The notes under the pieces: model-generated
The model's database searches: none
Seen by the model: only the letters and a program-made list of their open reading frames with translations
Told to the model about the DNA's origin: nothing
Shown: positions 24,380 to 32,129 of the stretch, one piece after another
Layout: every line of letters begins with the position of its first letter
How positions within the stretch are numbered: the stretch's first letter is position 1
Origin: Mesorhizobium sp. NFR06
Lineage (GTDB): Bacteria; Pseudomonadota; Alphaproteobacteria; Rhizobiales; Rhizobiaceae
Assembly (NCBI RefSeq): GCF_900115245.1
Contig: NZ_FOVT01000023.1
Span: 24,607-88,606, forward strand
DNA length: 64,000 nt
Reading direction: 5' to 3'
Program-made: the position numbers and the translations under genes

Positions 24380-25222
24380 GTGCAAGACTTGCAGATCACG
24401 CTGAGCGACGGACGCGTGCTTGCCTACACCGATATCGGCGAGCCGGGCTGGTCGACTGTTCTGTTTTTCCACGGCGCGCCGATGAGCCGCCTGCACCTCG
24501 CCTACCTCGAAGAGCAGTTCACCGCGAAAAAGGTTCGGGCCGTCTCGCCCGACCGCCCCGGCTATGGCAGATCGTCATCGTTCCCAGGCCGCTCGCTGAC
24601 CGACTGGCCCGCCGACGTCGCGGCGCTGGCCGATGCGCTGTCCATCGACCGCTTCATGGTTGCCGGCCATTCCTCGGGTGGCCCCTATGCCGTCGTCTGT
24701 ACGGCTCTTCTCCCGCGGCGCGTTTCGGCTTTGGCGGTCTTCGGCGGCGTTACCGACATGGGCTGGAGCGATGCCTGGGTCGGCTTCAGCGAAGTCGAAG
24801 GCGAGGCGATGCGTCAGGCCGACGAGGCTGCGGCGATCGCATGGTGCACGGAGAAATTTGGCGCGGATGGAAGTCGGTTCGAAGCGGTGTCTGATTTTGT
24901 CTTCGCTGAGCCCGATGCTGACCTCTTCGCAGACGAACGTGCCGGCCCGGCGATAGGGGCGGCCGCGGGCGAGGCGTTCCGGCAGGGGGTGATTGGCTAC
25001 GCGCAGGACACTCTGGTGCAAGGACGGCCCTGGGCCTTCGACATCGGCGCCATCGTTGCGCCGGCCCGGATCATCCATGGCGCCTTGGATACGGCGTTGC
25101 CGATAGCCCACAGCGAGCACACCGCTCAGCTGATCCCCGGATCAATGCTCGCGGTGTTGCCAGGGCACGGGCACATGACGACGATCGCCGATCTCCCGAC
25201 GATTGCGGCGCTCGGCGCCTGA
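24380..25222 (+). CDS. Alpha/beta-hydrolase fold protein
   Basis: The 280-residue protein starts from GTG at 24380 with GGGAGGAG upstream. It has the oxyanion region FFHGAPMSRLHLAY near residue 34, the nucleophile elbow MVAGHSSGGPYAVV with Ser near residue 97, an acidic residue in IHGALDTALP and the late His in VLPGHGHMTT. It is a cytoplasmic serine hydrolase of unknown substrate. The catalytic triad appears complete. It is the first chromosomal gene after the island's right border. An upstream in-frame extension to 24266 would read into the attR region and is unlikely. Confidence 0.87.
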   Translation: MQDLQITLSDGRVLAYTDIGEPGWSTVLFFHGAPMSRLHLAYLEEQFTAKKVRAVSPDRPGYGRSSSFPGRSLTDWPADVAALADALSIDRFMVAGHSSGGPYAVVCTALLPRRVSALAVFGGVTDMGWSDAWVGFSEVEGEAMRQADEAAAIAWCTEKFGADGSRFEAVSDFVFAEPDADLFADERAGPAIGAAAGEAFRQGVIGYAQDTLVQGRPWAFDIGAIVAPARIIHGALDTALPIAHSEHTAQLIPGSMLAVLPGHGHMTTIADLPTIAALGA

Positions 25223-25287
25223 CCCGCGACCCACGCCTCGTGCACCTCCTTCACCGCCGTGAAGCGCAGGTCACAGAGGTCACCCAG

Positions 25288-25581
25288 CTACGCGGCGCTC
25301 CGCATAGTGGACCTATCCCAATCGATGCGGTTGTGAAAAGTTCGGAACTCGCGAACATGCCTTCCGCCTGACCCTGGCTTCATGAGCGCGACGAAATCGG
25401 GAACTCGTGTGCTCAGACGCGCGACGTTGCGGCGATCTGATACCGGGTTGAAAGCCATGGCGTAGAGGTCGGAGACGACCACCTCGTGTCCAGCCGCAGC
25501 CAAGGCCTCTTGAGCCGCGCGGGTCAGGGCACCATTAAAGCTGTCGGGCTCGGGGTGGGCATGGACGATGAAGATGCGCAT
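25288..25581 (-). pseudogene. Truncated flavodoxin-fold NAD(P)H-quinone oxidoreductase
   Basis: The N-terminus MRIFIVHAHPEPDSFNGALT, then VVVSDLYAMAFNPVSDRRNV is the first third of the KefF/NQO1-type (Flavodoxin_2) family, which is normally about 190-200 residues. After about residue 57 the sequence departs from the family and stops at residue 97, with no FMN-binding PLWWF segment. It is therefore a 3' truncated remnant. It lies downstream of doxX on the same strand, 27 bp away, at the end of the bufferin-like operon. Confidence 0.75.
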
Positions 25582-25608
25582 CGTGCTTCCCCCACCCGAG
25601 CGCGACAT

Positions 25609-26085
25609 TTATTTTCCGGATGCCGAACGGGTTCGGTCAGCAACGTAGTCGAGCGAGAAAATGCCAGCGCCGCGTGTGAGCACGAGGAGCAGCAACGAGG
25701 CCCACAACAGGTGCTCCGCCCAGTTTTCCGGATAAACGAAGATCTGGATGACGGAGACGACGCCGAGCAGCATCAGGGCTGCAAGGCGCGACAATAGTCC
25801 AAAGAAGAGCAGCACCGAGCCGGTGATTTCGGCAGTCGTCGCCAGTGGCGCCGCGATCGACGGATCGATGAACGGCAGGTTGTATTCGTTGGCGAACAGC
25901 TGCAGCGTCACCGGCCAGGACGCCAGCTTGCTCTGGGCCGATTGCCAGAAGACATGCGCCACCGCGACACGTGCGGCGAGTTGGACCAGCGAAAACGGAA
26001 TGTATTCGGGCAGCTTGATGATACGCTTGTAGAGGCCGACAAAGCCGGCCGGGTTGGACGAGGATTGCTCCGATATTGCGGTCAT
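25609..26085 (-). CDS. DoxX family membrane protein
   Basis: The 158-residue protein starts MTAISEQSSSNPAGFVGLYK and has four hydrophobic segments, around VQLAARVAVAHVFWQSAQSK, TAEITGSVLLFFGLLSRLAA, MLLGVVSVIQIFVYP and LLWASLLLLVLTRGAGI. DoxX proteins are inner-membrane and often linked to redox stress. A DoxX gene commonly accompanies DUF2282-DUF692-DUF2063 operons, as here. The ATG at 26085 follows the bufC stop by about 11 bp on the same strand. Confidence 0.88.
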   Translation of the reverse strand: MTAISEQSSSNPAGFVGLYKRIIKLPEYIPFSLVQLAARVAVAHVFWQSAQSKLASWPVTLQLFANEYNLPFIDPSIAAPLATTAEITGSVLLFFGLLSRLAALMLLGVVSVIQIFVYPENWAEHLLWASLLLLVLTRGAGIFSLDYVADRTRSASGK

Positions 26086-26096
26086 GACTGTCTCCG

Positions 26097-26880
26097 TCAG
26101 TTTGAGGGGGAGTTCGCGGCGACCCGCACGTTGGTGACGAGCCTGTCGCGGAACAGACGCACAAGGGCCGAAACCAGGTCGAAAGCCGGGTCTAGCGCCA
26201 AGGCACGGCCAGTGGCATGCTCGAGGCCGAAACCGTGCTTCAGCGAATGCCAAAAGGCGAAGCTCGCGCGGTCGAGCAAAAAAAGCCGCACGTAGTTCCC
26301 CGATCGCCACAACGCCACGCGTTCGGGGCGCCTTGTCCAGGTGATGTTTTCGCCGACCGCCGTCTTCTGTTGATGCGCCATCCATACCGACAGGATCGAC
26401 CAGTGCGATATGATCAGCCGCAGTGAGGGCTGGAGCAGGATATCCGGCGAGAGTCCAAGGTCGGTGCCGTCGAATTCTGTGAGGGTGCGGGGCGGCAGCG
26501 AGGCTGTATCGAGCGCCTCCGCAATGGCCCATTCGAGCCGCGCCGTTTCGGCGACGATCGGCATGTCGGACAGCGTGTCGATCGTCTTGAGGAAGCGCGG
26601 GAAGCCGGCTCCATAGTGCGAAAGACGCGATTCAACCGGCGCGTCGAATGAACTCGCTTGCCACGTAACGGAAGAACCGTTCATCCACCAGGCGAACGGT
26701 AACAGGGAAGACCGCCATCAGCACCGCTGTAAGGGAGCTGCGCGTGTTGTTCTGGTAGATGCGCAGGCGGGCTAGTGGATCGGCCTTGCCGGCGGTCAGC
26801 ATTTTCGCGGAGACCGTTGGTTCGATGGCAAGCACCGAGCGCGCCATGGTCGTCTGCAGGTATTCAAGCGGCAACATCAT
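26097..26880 (-). pseudogene. bufC: DUF2063 (BufC/HvfC-like) partner protein, frameshifted
   Basis: The first frame starts at 26880 with AAGGAGG upstream and reads MMLPLEYLQTTMARSVLAIE ... RIYQNNTRSSLTAVLMAVFP, the DNA-binding-like N-terminal domain of DUF2063. It ends prematurely after FIRRAG. The neighbouring frame continues at once with APVESRLSHYGAGFPRFLKT and the rest of the family to 26097. One missing base near 26640 (CGACGCGCCGG) explains the break. Intact, the protein would be about 260 residues. DUF2063 proteins act with DUF692 enzymes by presenting the precursor peptide. It overlaps bufB by 17 nt. Real decay or sequencing error cannot be separated here. Confidence 0.8.
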
Positions 26881-27889
26881 ATCCTCCTTCCATTTGCGTC
26901 AACGCCGCCGGTGTGACCAATCCGGCCTTGGCGGCAGCGAATGCTGCCAGCACTGGCATGCCGGTCCTCACGCTTTCGAAGGGGGTGAGGGGCATGGGCC
27001 GGGGCTTGGCTGCCTCGGCTTGTCTCGCAGCCTGCTTGCGGTTGAACATGATCGAAGCGGTAAGCATGTCGGCCCACATGGCTTCGCCAAGGAGCACATC
27101 GAGAACCGGAACGTCGGTATCCCATTCGATCAGGGTGGGACGCGGTCCTAGCCGGCCTATGGCGTGTTGATAGAGCGCCCAGACGACCGGCGGAACCCGT
27201 GAACCATGGTCGTCGATAAGCACAGTGTCGGCCCCGACCTGGTTGGTCGCATGACCTGCAAGATGGATCTCGCCGATCGCGCCCGCAGGCAGCGCATCGA
27301 TGAAGGCCTTTGCATCGTATTGCAGGTTGTGCGCCGAGACTTGAACGTTGTTGACGTCCAGCAGCAGTCCGCAGCCGGTCTGCAGCACGAGCTCGGCCAG
27401 GAACTCAGCCTCGTTCATCGAGGAGTCCGCAAACGCGACATAGGCAGACAGATTTTCGATCAGCACCTGCCGCTTCAACGTTTCCTGGACGGTATCGACG
27501 TTGCGCGCCACGATCGCCAGCGCCCCTTCGTCATAGCGCAGCGGCAACAGATCGTTGAGGTAGGCGCCGTCGGCGACGCTCCAGGCAAGGTGCTCGGAAA
27601 CGAGATCGGGCTGGAAGCGCTCACAGACCCCGCGCAGTCGCGCCAGATGATCGCGATCCAAACCTCGCGCGCTGCCCAGCGACAAGCCGACGCCATGCAC
27701 TGAAAGCGGGTAAATCTCGCGGAGTCTTTCCAGCGCCTCGACGCCGGCGCCGTCTCCCATGTAGTTCTCCGCATGGATCTCGAGCCAGCCGGCGGAGGGC
27801 CGTCGCGTCAGCATTTCGCTGATGTGAGGCGAGCGAAGACCGATGCCCGCTGATGCGGGGATCGCGAGGGGCGGAAACGCACGGGACAT
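26864..27889 (-). CDS. bufB: DUF692 / MNIO family oxidative RiPP-maturation enzyme (BufB-like)
   Basis: The 341-residue protein starts MSRAFPPLAIPASAGIGLRS. Metal-ligand blocks of the DUF692 TIM barrel are visible: WLEIHAENYMG near residue 35, SEHLAWSVADG near 97, VLIENLSAYVAF near 145, LLLDVNNVQVSAHN near 183, GEIHLAGHATNQ near 213 and TLIEWDTDVPVLD near 255. These enzymes use two or three irons and O2 to modify precursor cysteines (MbnB, TglH, BufB). In bufferins the product is a Cys-derived heterocycle that binds copper. It has GGAG 7 nt upstream of the ATG, lies 43 bp after the precursor gene and overlaps bufC. Confidence 0.92.
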   Translation of the reverse strand: MSRAFPPLAIPASAGIGLRSPHISEMLTRRPSAGWLEIHAENYMGDGAGVEALERLREIYPLSVHGVGLSLGSARGLDRDHLARLRGVCERFQPDLVSEHLAWSVADGAYLNDLLPLRYDEGALAIVARNVDTVQETLKRQVLIENLSAYVAFADSSMNEAEFLAELVLQTGCGLLLDVNNVQVSAHNLQYDAKAFIDALPAGAIGEIHLAGHATNQVGADTVLIDDHGSRVPPVVWALYQHAIGRLGPRPTLIEWDTDVPVLDVLLGEAMWADMLTASIMFNRKQAARQAEAAKPRPMPLTPFESVRTGMPVLAAFAAAKAGLVTPAALTQMEGGYDVAA

Positions 27890-27932
27890 CGGTCTGCTCC
27901 TTTGTAGGGGGTTGGCTCCAAGTCTGGATCGT

Positions 27933-28202
27933 TCAGGCTTTCGGCTTGTCGCTGCCACCGGCGAACTTCGCGCAGCTGCCGGCGGGCACGTAGACCCAGG
28001 AATCCGGCTGGTTGTCGGCGGTGGCGGTGCCGGCGCAGGAATGGGTCGCAGTCTGGCAGTCGTTCTGGCCGGCCTTGACGACGCCGTAGCACTTCTCGAA
28101 GGCGAAGCTGGGCTTGGCGGCGGGGCCGCTATAGGCGGCCGTTGCGGCGAGCGACGTGGCGGCCGCGAGGGCCGATCCGATCAGGGTCTTGGTGTTGATC
28201 AC
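27933..28202 (-). CDS. bufA1: DUF2282 / BufA1-type bufferin precursor
   Basis: The 89-residue product starts with GTG at 28202 (GGAG upstream). It has a signal peptide (NTKTLIGSALAAATSLAATA) and then the bufferin-type body FEKCYGVVKAGQNDCQTATH, SCAGTATADNQPDSWVYVPA and GSCAKFAGGSDKPKA, containing four Cys. This C-x10-C-x6-C-...-C arrangement is the hallmark of DUF2282 precursors that BufB/BufC modify and that are exported to the periplasm to chelate copper or other thiophilic metals. It heads the minus-strand operon bufA-bufB-bufC-doxX. Confidence 0.88.
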   Translation of the reverse strand: MINTKTLIGSALAAATSLAATAAYSGPAAKPSFAFEKCYGVVKAGQNDCQTATHSCAGTATADNQPDSWVYVPAGSCAKFAGGSDKPKA

Positions 28203-28345
28203 GGTCGTGTCTCCTGGTTGTGTTTCGAGAGGAAAGACCGGCCTTGCGGCCTGTCTGCTAGCAGTGTCCCCGATCGGGAGGCCGAGCTGAAATGCTGTCT
28301 CGGCATGGATTTGATACGCGGTCACTATGTTGAAGAACCTCGCGC

Positions 28346-28379
28346 AAAAAAGCCCTCCGACGGCGAGGCCGGAGGGCTT
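28346..28379 (-). terminator. Rho-independent terminator
   Basis: On the minus strand a 10-bp stem AAGCCCTCCG ... CGGAGGGCTT with a 10-nt loop is followed by TTTT. It sits 57 bp beyond the stop of the patatin-like gene at 28436 and before the bufferin operon, so it separates the two transcripts. Confidence 0.85.
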
Positions 28380-28435
28380 GGCGCCTGCATTCGGGAGTAT
28401 GCGAAGCAGGCGCGGCTAGGCGGGAGGGAAGGCGC

Positions 28436-29296
28436 CTAGATGTATCGTCTTTCGCAGTCGATGGCTGGGCGGTCTTTCACGTCGAGGAGGCCGGCCAGAA
28501 GCCAGTCCCCCGCTCTTTGCCGTCCCCGGTCACGCATGTCGGTCAGTTCGCCCCAGTCGATCCAGGGCCTCAGCAGCAGCGATGCGCCGGCTCGACGCTG
28601 AACGTCATAGATGGTGTGAACCTGCGTGCACGTCATCGCGCAATCGGTGCCGGGTTGGCGGTCGGCGCATGATGCCTGGCGCGTCGGCGGTTGGCCGGCG
28701 ATAATCAGCCGGTGGCAGGCTTCGGCAGACGGCGCCGGGGTCAATGCCGAAACATCACCGTCGCCCCAGTAGGAATCTCCGTCTATCTCTACGCCCGGAA
28801 ACAGGAACGGGACGGCGGCCGCCGCCACGATCGCACTGATCGACAACTGGTCACCCGTGAAAGTCTTCAAAGCGTCGGTGCGGGCGTTGACAGCCAGGAT
28901 GCAGAGTTTCACCGGGCAGCGTCCGTTGCGGATCTGCTCGATGTCGATCGACTGTTCCAGTATCGATCGAAGCAGGTCGGTTCTGTCGGCCGCGAGCATC
29001 GAGGCGTGGCTGATGCGCCGCCAGAAATTGGCGACCGCCGTCCGCGCGCCGCGCCTGCCGCCCAGGCCGAGGCCGTAGACAAGGACCGCCGCTTCCACCC
29101 CCACGAAACCGGACGCCGTAATGGTGCCGAATGCAAAGCCCGGCTCATCCAGCAGGCGATCGAGCACGCCCCAGGCGAACGCGCCGTGCACGTCGCTTGC
29201 CAGGACGACGTCGACAGGCTGGCGTTCTTCCAGCCCGGGGCTCGCGCCGGAAATGACGGCTTGCTGGGTTCTGACCCTGGTGGCCTGGACATGCAT
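28436..29296 (-). CDS. Patatin-fold protein with lost catalytic residues (pseudoenzyme)
   Basis: The 286-residue product resembles patatin phospholipases around HGAFAWGVLDRLLDEPGFAF, VANFWRRISHASML, LCILAVNARTDALKTFTGDQ and AIVAAAAVPFLFPGVEIDGD. The oxyanion GGGxxG is replaced by ASDVHG. Aligning the block ending AAVL puts Gly where the nucleophilic Ser of G-x-S-x-G should be, and the DG(G/A) dyad is altered to YWGDGDVSAL. It is therefore probably catalytically inactive, unlike the intact patatin at 35900. The reading frame is uninterrupted, so a regulatory or binding role is possible. A terminator follows at 28346. Confidence 0.7.
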   Translation of the reverse strand: MHVQATRVRTQQAVISGASPGLEERQPVDVVLASDVHGAFAWGVLDRLLDEPGFAFGTITASGFVGVEAAVLVYGLGLGGRRGARTAVANFWRRISHASMLAADRTDLLRSILEQSIDIEQIRNGRCPVKLCILAVNARTDALKTFTGDQLSISAIVAAAAVPFLFPGVEIDGDSYWGDGDVSALTPAPSAEACHRLIIAGQPPTRQASCADRQPGTDCAMTCTQVHTIYDVQRRAGASLLLRPWIDWGELTDMRDRGRQRAGDWLLAGLLDVKDRPAIDCERRYI

Positions 29297-29520
29297 GGCT
29301 TGGTCTCCATCCCAAAATCGCCGGCAGGGGCGATTGACGGAGAGACTGCCGCACCTTTCTCAGCGGGCGAAATGCCAAGGTGGCATGAAGTCCATAGGCA
29401 GATGGCATTGGCGGCCGTTCCTCGCGCGCAGCAAGCTTGGTGCGATCGGCCGGAGCGACGCGGCGTTGCTTCGCCGCGGCGGCCGCGACGGCGTCCGGTC
29501 ACCATTGAGAGGAGCGTGTC

Positions 29521-29796
29521 GTGAGAATGCGAACTGTCTGCCTGGGCGCCCTTGCCGTTGGTCTTCTTGCAGGGGTGGCTTCCGCCGACCCCTTCAGCGA
29601 CCTGGCGGCGTTGCCGACATTCTATACGGACGCCGGCATGAAGACGATGAAGACGATGGCCGGGTTCAAGAGGGCCTGGCATGCCATTCCGAAACACGAT
29701 CGCACCAAGATGACCAAGGCGTGCAACGACCCGGCAATGAGCAAGCCTCATGCCGCATTCTGCGCCAACGTGCTGGCCTTGGGCGGCGCCAATTAG
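29521..29796 (+). CDS. Small secreted protein, first of a tandem pair
   Basis: The 91-residue product from GTG at 29521 (GGAG upstream) has a signal peptide (RTVCLGALAVGLLAGVASA) and then LPTFYTDAGMKTMKTMAGFK, RAWHAIPKHDRTKMTKACND and PAMSKPHAAFCANVLALGG. It aligns without gaps to the 91-residue product at 29989, including two Cys of the mature part and the KTMK and MSKPHA blocks. It is probably periplasmic with one disulfide. Family not recognised. An ATG two codons in is an alternative start. Confidence 0.75.
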   Translation: MRMRTVCLGALAVGLLAGVASADPFSDLAALPTFYTDAGMKTMKTMAGFKRAWHAIPKHDRTKMTKACNDPAMSKPHAAFCANVLALGGAN

Positions 29797-29988
29797 CTGC
29801 TGCCGCCAATGCATCTATGGGGATGCAGAGCCGGCATGAATTCCAATCGCAGAGGGCATTGGCGGATGGGCCGTCGGATAAAGCAAAGTCCATCTCGGCG
29901 GGCAGGAACAACAGAGTTCCAAAATGCTGCCGATCATCAGAGCGATCGTAAATGGGACGATTGCACAATTCCAGAGAAGGACCCCATC

Positions 29989-30264
29989 ATGATTATCAAA
30001 ACTATCTGCGTCGGCGCCTTTGCACTTTCCATGCTCGGCGGCGTCGCATTCGCCGGCGCGCTCGACGAACCGTCCAACATGCAGCCCTTCTTCACCGATT
30101 CCGGCATGAAGACCATGAAGTCGAGCGCGGATTTCGAGACCGCGTGGAAAGCCATGCCGAAGACGACCCAGGATGCGATGATGAAGGAATGCAACGACGC
30201 AGCCATGAGCAAGCCGCATGCTCAGTTCTGTGCCCAGCTCTTCGCGCTCGGCCATCACAGCTGA
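29989..30264 (+). CDS. Small secreted protein, second of a tandem pair
   Basis: The 91-residue product starts MIIKTICVGAFALSMLGGVA (signal peptide). The mature part has MQPFFTDSGMKTMKSSADFE, AWKAMPKTTQDAMMKECNDA and AMSKPHAQFCAQLFALGHHS. Length and spacing are identical to the upstream paralogue, with roughly half the residues identical, so the two arose by tandem duplication. GAGAAGG precedes the ATG. They lie just upstream of a LysR regulator on the same strand. Function unknown. Confidence 0.75.
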   Translation: MIIKTICVGAFALSMLGGVAFAGALDEPSNMQPFFTDSGMKTMKSSADFETAWKAMPKTTQDAMMKECNDAAMSKPHAQFCAQLFALGHHS

Positions 30265-30435
30265 CACTTCCGGACGCAGACCAACAGCCGGACGCTTCGA
30301 TGGCGGGCCCCCGGCCCGCCATCTGTGCCATGACGAAACGCTATCGACTTAATAGCCCCCCTGCATTGGCGTGATGGAATACTTTGCGGCACGGTTCGAA
30401 CCAGACGGCATCTCTGCAACTGAGGGACGACCCGC

Positions 30436-31350
30436 ATGGACATTCATCACATCCGCTATTTCCTGGCCGTCTGCGAGACACGCAATTTCACGCGCGCCGC
30501 TGAAAAGTGCAACGTCACCCAGCCGGCGCTGTCGCGCGCCATCCAGCAGTTGGAAGATGAGGTCGGCGGCCTTTTGTTTCGCCGCGAACGAAACCTGACC
30601 CACCTTACCGATCTGGGCGTGCTGCTGCGCCCCCGTTTCCAGCAGATCCTGGACGAGCTGACCGGAGTGCGGCAGGAGGCATCGAGGTTCTTGTGCTTGG
30701 AAAACGCCAACCTCAAGGTTGGCGTCATGTGCACCATCGGCCCGCGCCGCTTCACCGGCCTGCTGGCCGATTTCAACCGGCGCCAGCAGGGCATCCAGTT
30801 GCAGTTGGTGGAAGGTGTTCCGGCTTCGCTATCGCAACTGCTCGAAGCGGGTGAGATCGACGTCGCCATCATGGCGTCCAGCAACGCTTTTCCGGAACGC
30901 TTCGACGTCACTCCGCTCTATCGCGAGCGTTTCGTTCTGGCCTTCCCGAACGGCCATCGCCTCGCCCGCAACGACAATGTCGCCATTTCCGAGCTCGACG
31001 GCGAGAACTATCTCAGGCGGCTGAATTGCGAGTATCGCGATCACCTCGCCGGGCTTTGCAACGATCGTGGCGTGAAGCTCAGGATCTCCTACGCCAGCGA
31101 GCGCGAAGACTGGATCCAGAACATGGTTTCCGGCGGACTTGGCATTTGCTTCATCCCGGAATTCAGCGCCGTTATCCCGGGGCTGCAAATCAGGCCCGTC
31201 ATCGAGCCCGAAGTATGGCGGGAGGTCTCGCTGGTCGTCGTGGCGGGCCGCCGGTTCTCGCCGGCGACGTCGACATTCGTGAACAGCGTCAAGGCACACA
31301 GCTGGCCGGAAAGCGGCATCGAGCTGCCGGCCAGGCGAACGGCTGCATAG
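30436..31350 (+). CDS. LysR-family transcriptional regulator (first of three related copies)
   Basis: The 304-residue protein starts MDIHHIRYFLAVCETRNFTR with the winged helix-turn-helix AAEKCNVTQPALSRAIQQLE. A linker and a substrate-binding domain (CTIGPRRFTGLLADF; GLGICFIPEFSAV) complete the LysR fold. It would bind the promoters of adjacent genes as a dimer or tetramer with an unknown small inducer. Downstream on the same strand are a cupin, an MFS transporter and DUF302, plausible targets. It resembles the regulators at 33902 and 40664 in the HTH region. Confidence 0.93.
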   Translation: MDIHHIRYFLAVCETRNFTRAAEKCNVTQPALSRAIQQLEDEVGGLLFRRERNLTHLTDLGVLLRPRFQQILDELTGVRQEASRFLCLENANLKVGVMCTIGPRRFTGLLADFNRRQQGIQLQLVEGVPASLSQLLEAGEIDVAIMASSNAFPERFDVTPLYRERFVLAFPNGHRLARNDNVAISELDGENYLRRLNCEYRDHLAGLCNDRGVKLRISYASEREDWIQNMVSGGLGICFIPEFSAVIPGLQIRPVIEPEVWREVSLVVVAGRRFSPATSTFVNSVKAHSWPESGIELPARRTAA

Positions 31351-31539
31351 CAAACCGAAGTGAAAGCCAAACGCCACGATCAATTTCGTGGCGGGTAGAG
31401 CTGTGCTGGTGCCATGATCTACCATAGTTTTCAGGTATCGATTTCAAAGCGAGTCAGCATTTCTCTTTCCTCGAGGTTCCCGTCACTCTCCTTTCATGCC
31501 CCGCCACCGCGATTGGGCACCGACAAAGGAGAAATAGAC

Positions 31540-32040
31540 ATGGCTTCCAAGACTATTGCATTGCGGGTGCCGCTGAAGCTGGCGCTGACGCTCGGACTTC
31601 TTACAGCGACCGCTGCGTTTTCCGTGGCCCCGGTTTTCGCCGGTGAATGCCCTGCTGGCCAGGCCGCCACCACCGACATCCAGGAGCATCCCAGCAAGCC
31701 GGTCGGCGTTACCGACACGGTCCTCGCGGCGATCGATCTGAGCAGTAAAGGCGAAGCCTGGAAAGGCAACATGCTGCGCCTGCGCAAGCTCGTCGTTCAG
31801 CCCGGCGGCGTCGTGCCGTGGCACGAGCACAATGTCCGCCCGGCCAACATCATCGTCGTTGAAGGCTCGATTACTGAATATGCCAGCACCTGCAAGGTGG
31901 GCATCGAACATCCGGCCGGCGACGTGACGGCCGAGTTCGGCCAGCTCGCCCACTGGTGGAAGAACAACGGCAAGGTTCCGGCGGTGCTTTATTCCGCCGA
32001 CGTTCTGCCGCCCGCGATGCATGACGATCACATGATGTGA
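31540..32040 (+). CDS. Secreted cupin-domain protein
   Basis: The 166-residue product has a signal peptide (residues about 1-36, LALTLGLLTATAAFSVAPVF then AGE) and a single cupin. The metal-binding motif is VVPWHEHNVRPANIIVVEGS near residue 90, and the second motif is near GQLAHWWKNNG. AAAGGAG lies before the ATG at 31540. It is probably a periplasmic metal-binding cupin; the substrate is unknown. It lies between the LysR gene and an MFS gene on the same strand. Confidence 0.85.
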   Translation: MASKTIALRVPLKLALTLGLLTATAAFSVAPVFAGECPAGQAATTDIQEHPSKPVGVTDTVLAAIDLSSKGEAWKGNMLRLRKLVVQPGGVVPWHEHNVRPANIIVVEGSITEYASTCKVGIEHPAGDVTAEFGQLAHWWKNNGKVPAVLYSADVLPPAMHDDHMM

Positions 32041-32084
32041 ACCGCTCGTCGCGGTGAGCGGATCCCAGCATCGGCAACCAAAAA

Positions 32085-32116
32085 GCACGTCCTCGGGCGA
32101 TCGCCTGGGGACGTGC
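32085..32116. terminator. Hairpin between the cupin and MFS genes
   Basis: GCACGTCC at 32085 pairs with GGACGTGC at 32109. The T-run (five A on the plus strand at 32080-32084) is on the minus-strand side, so as an intrinsic terminator it would stop minus-strand transcripts. On the plus strand it may only attenuate or stabilise the upstream mRNA. Confidence 0.45.
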
Positions 32117-32129
32117 CCTAACGGAGCTT

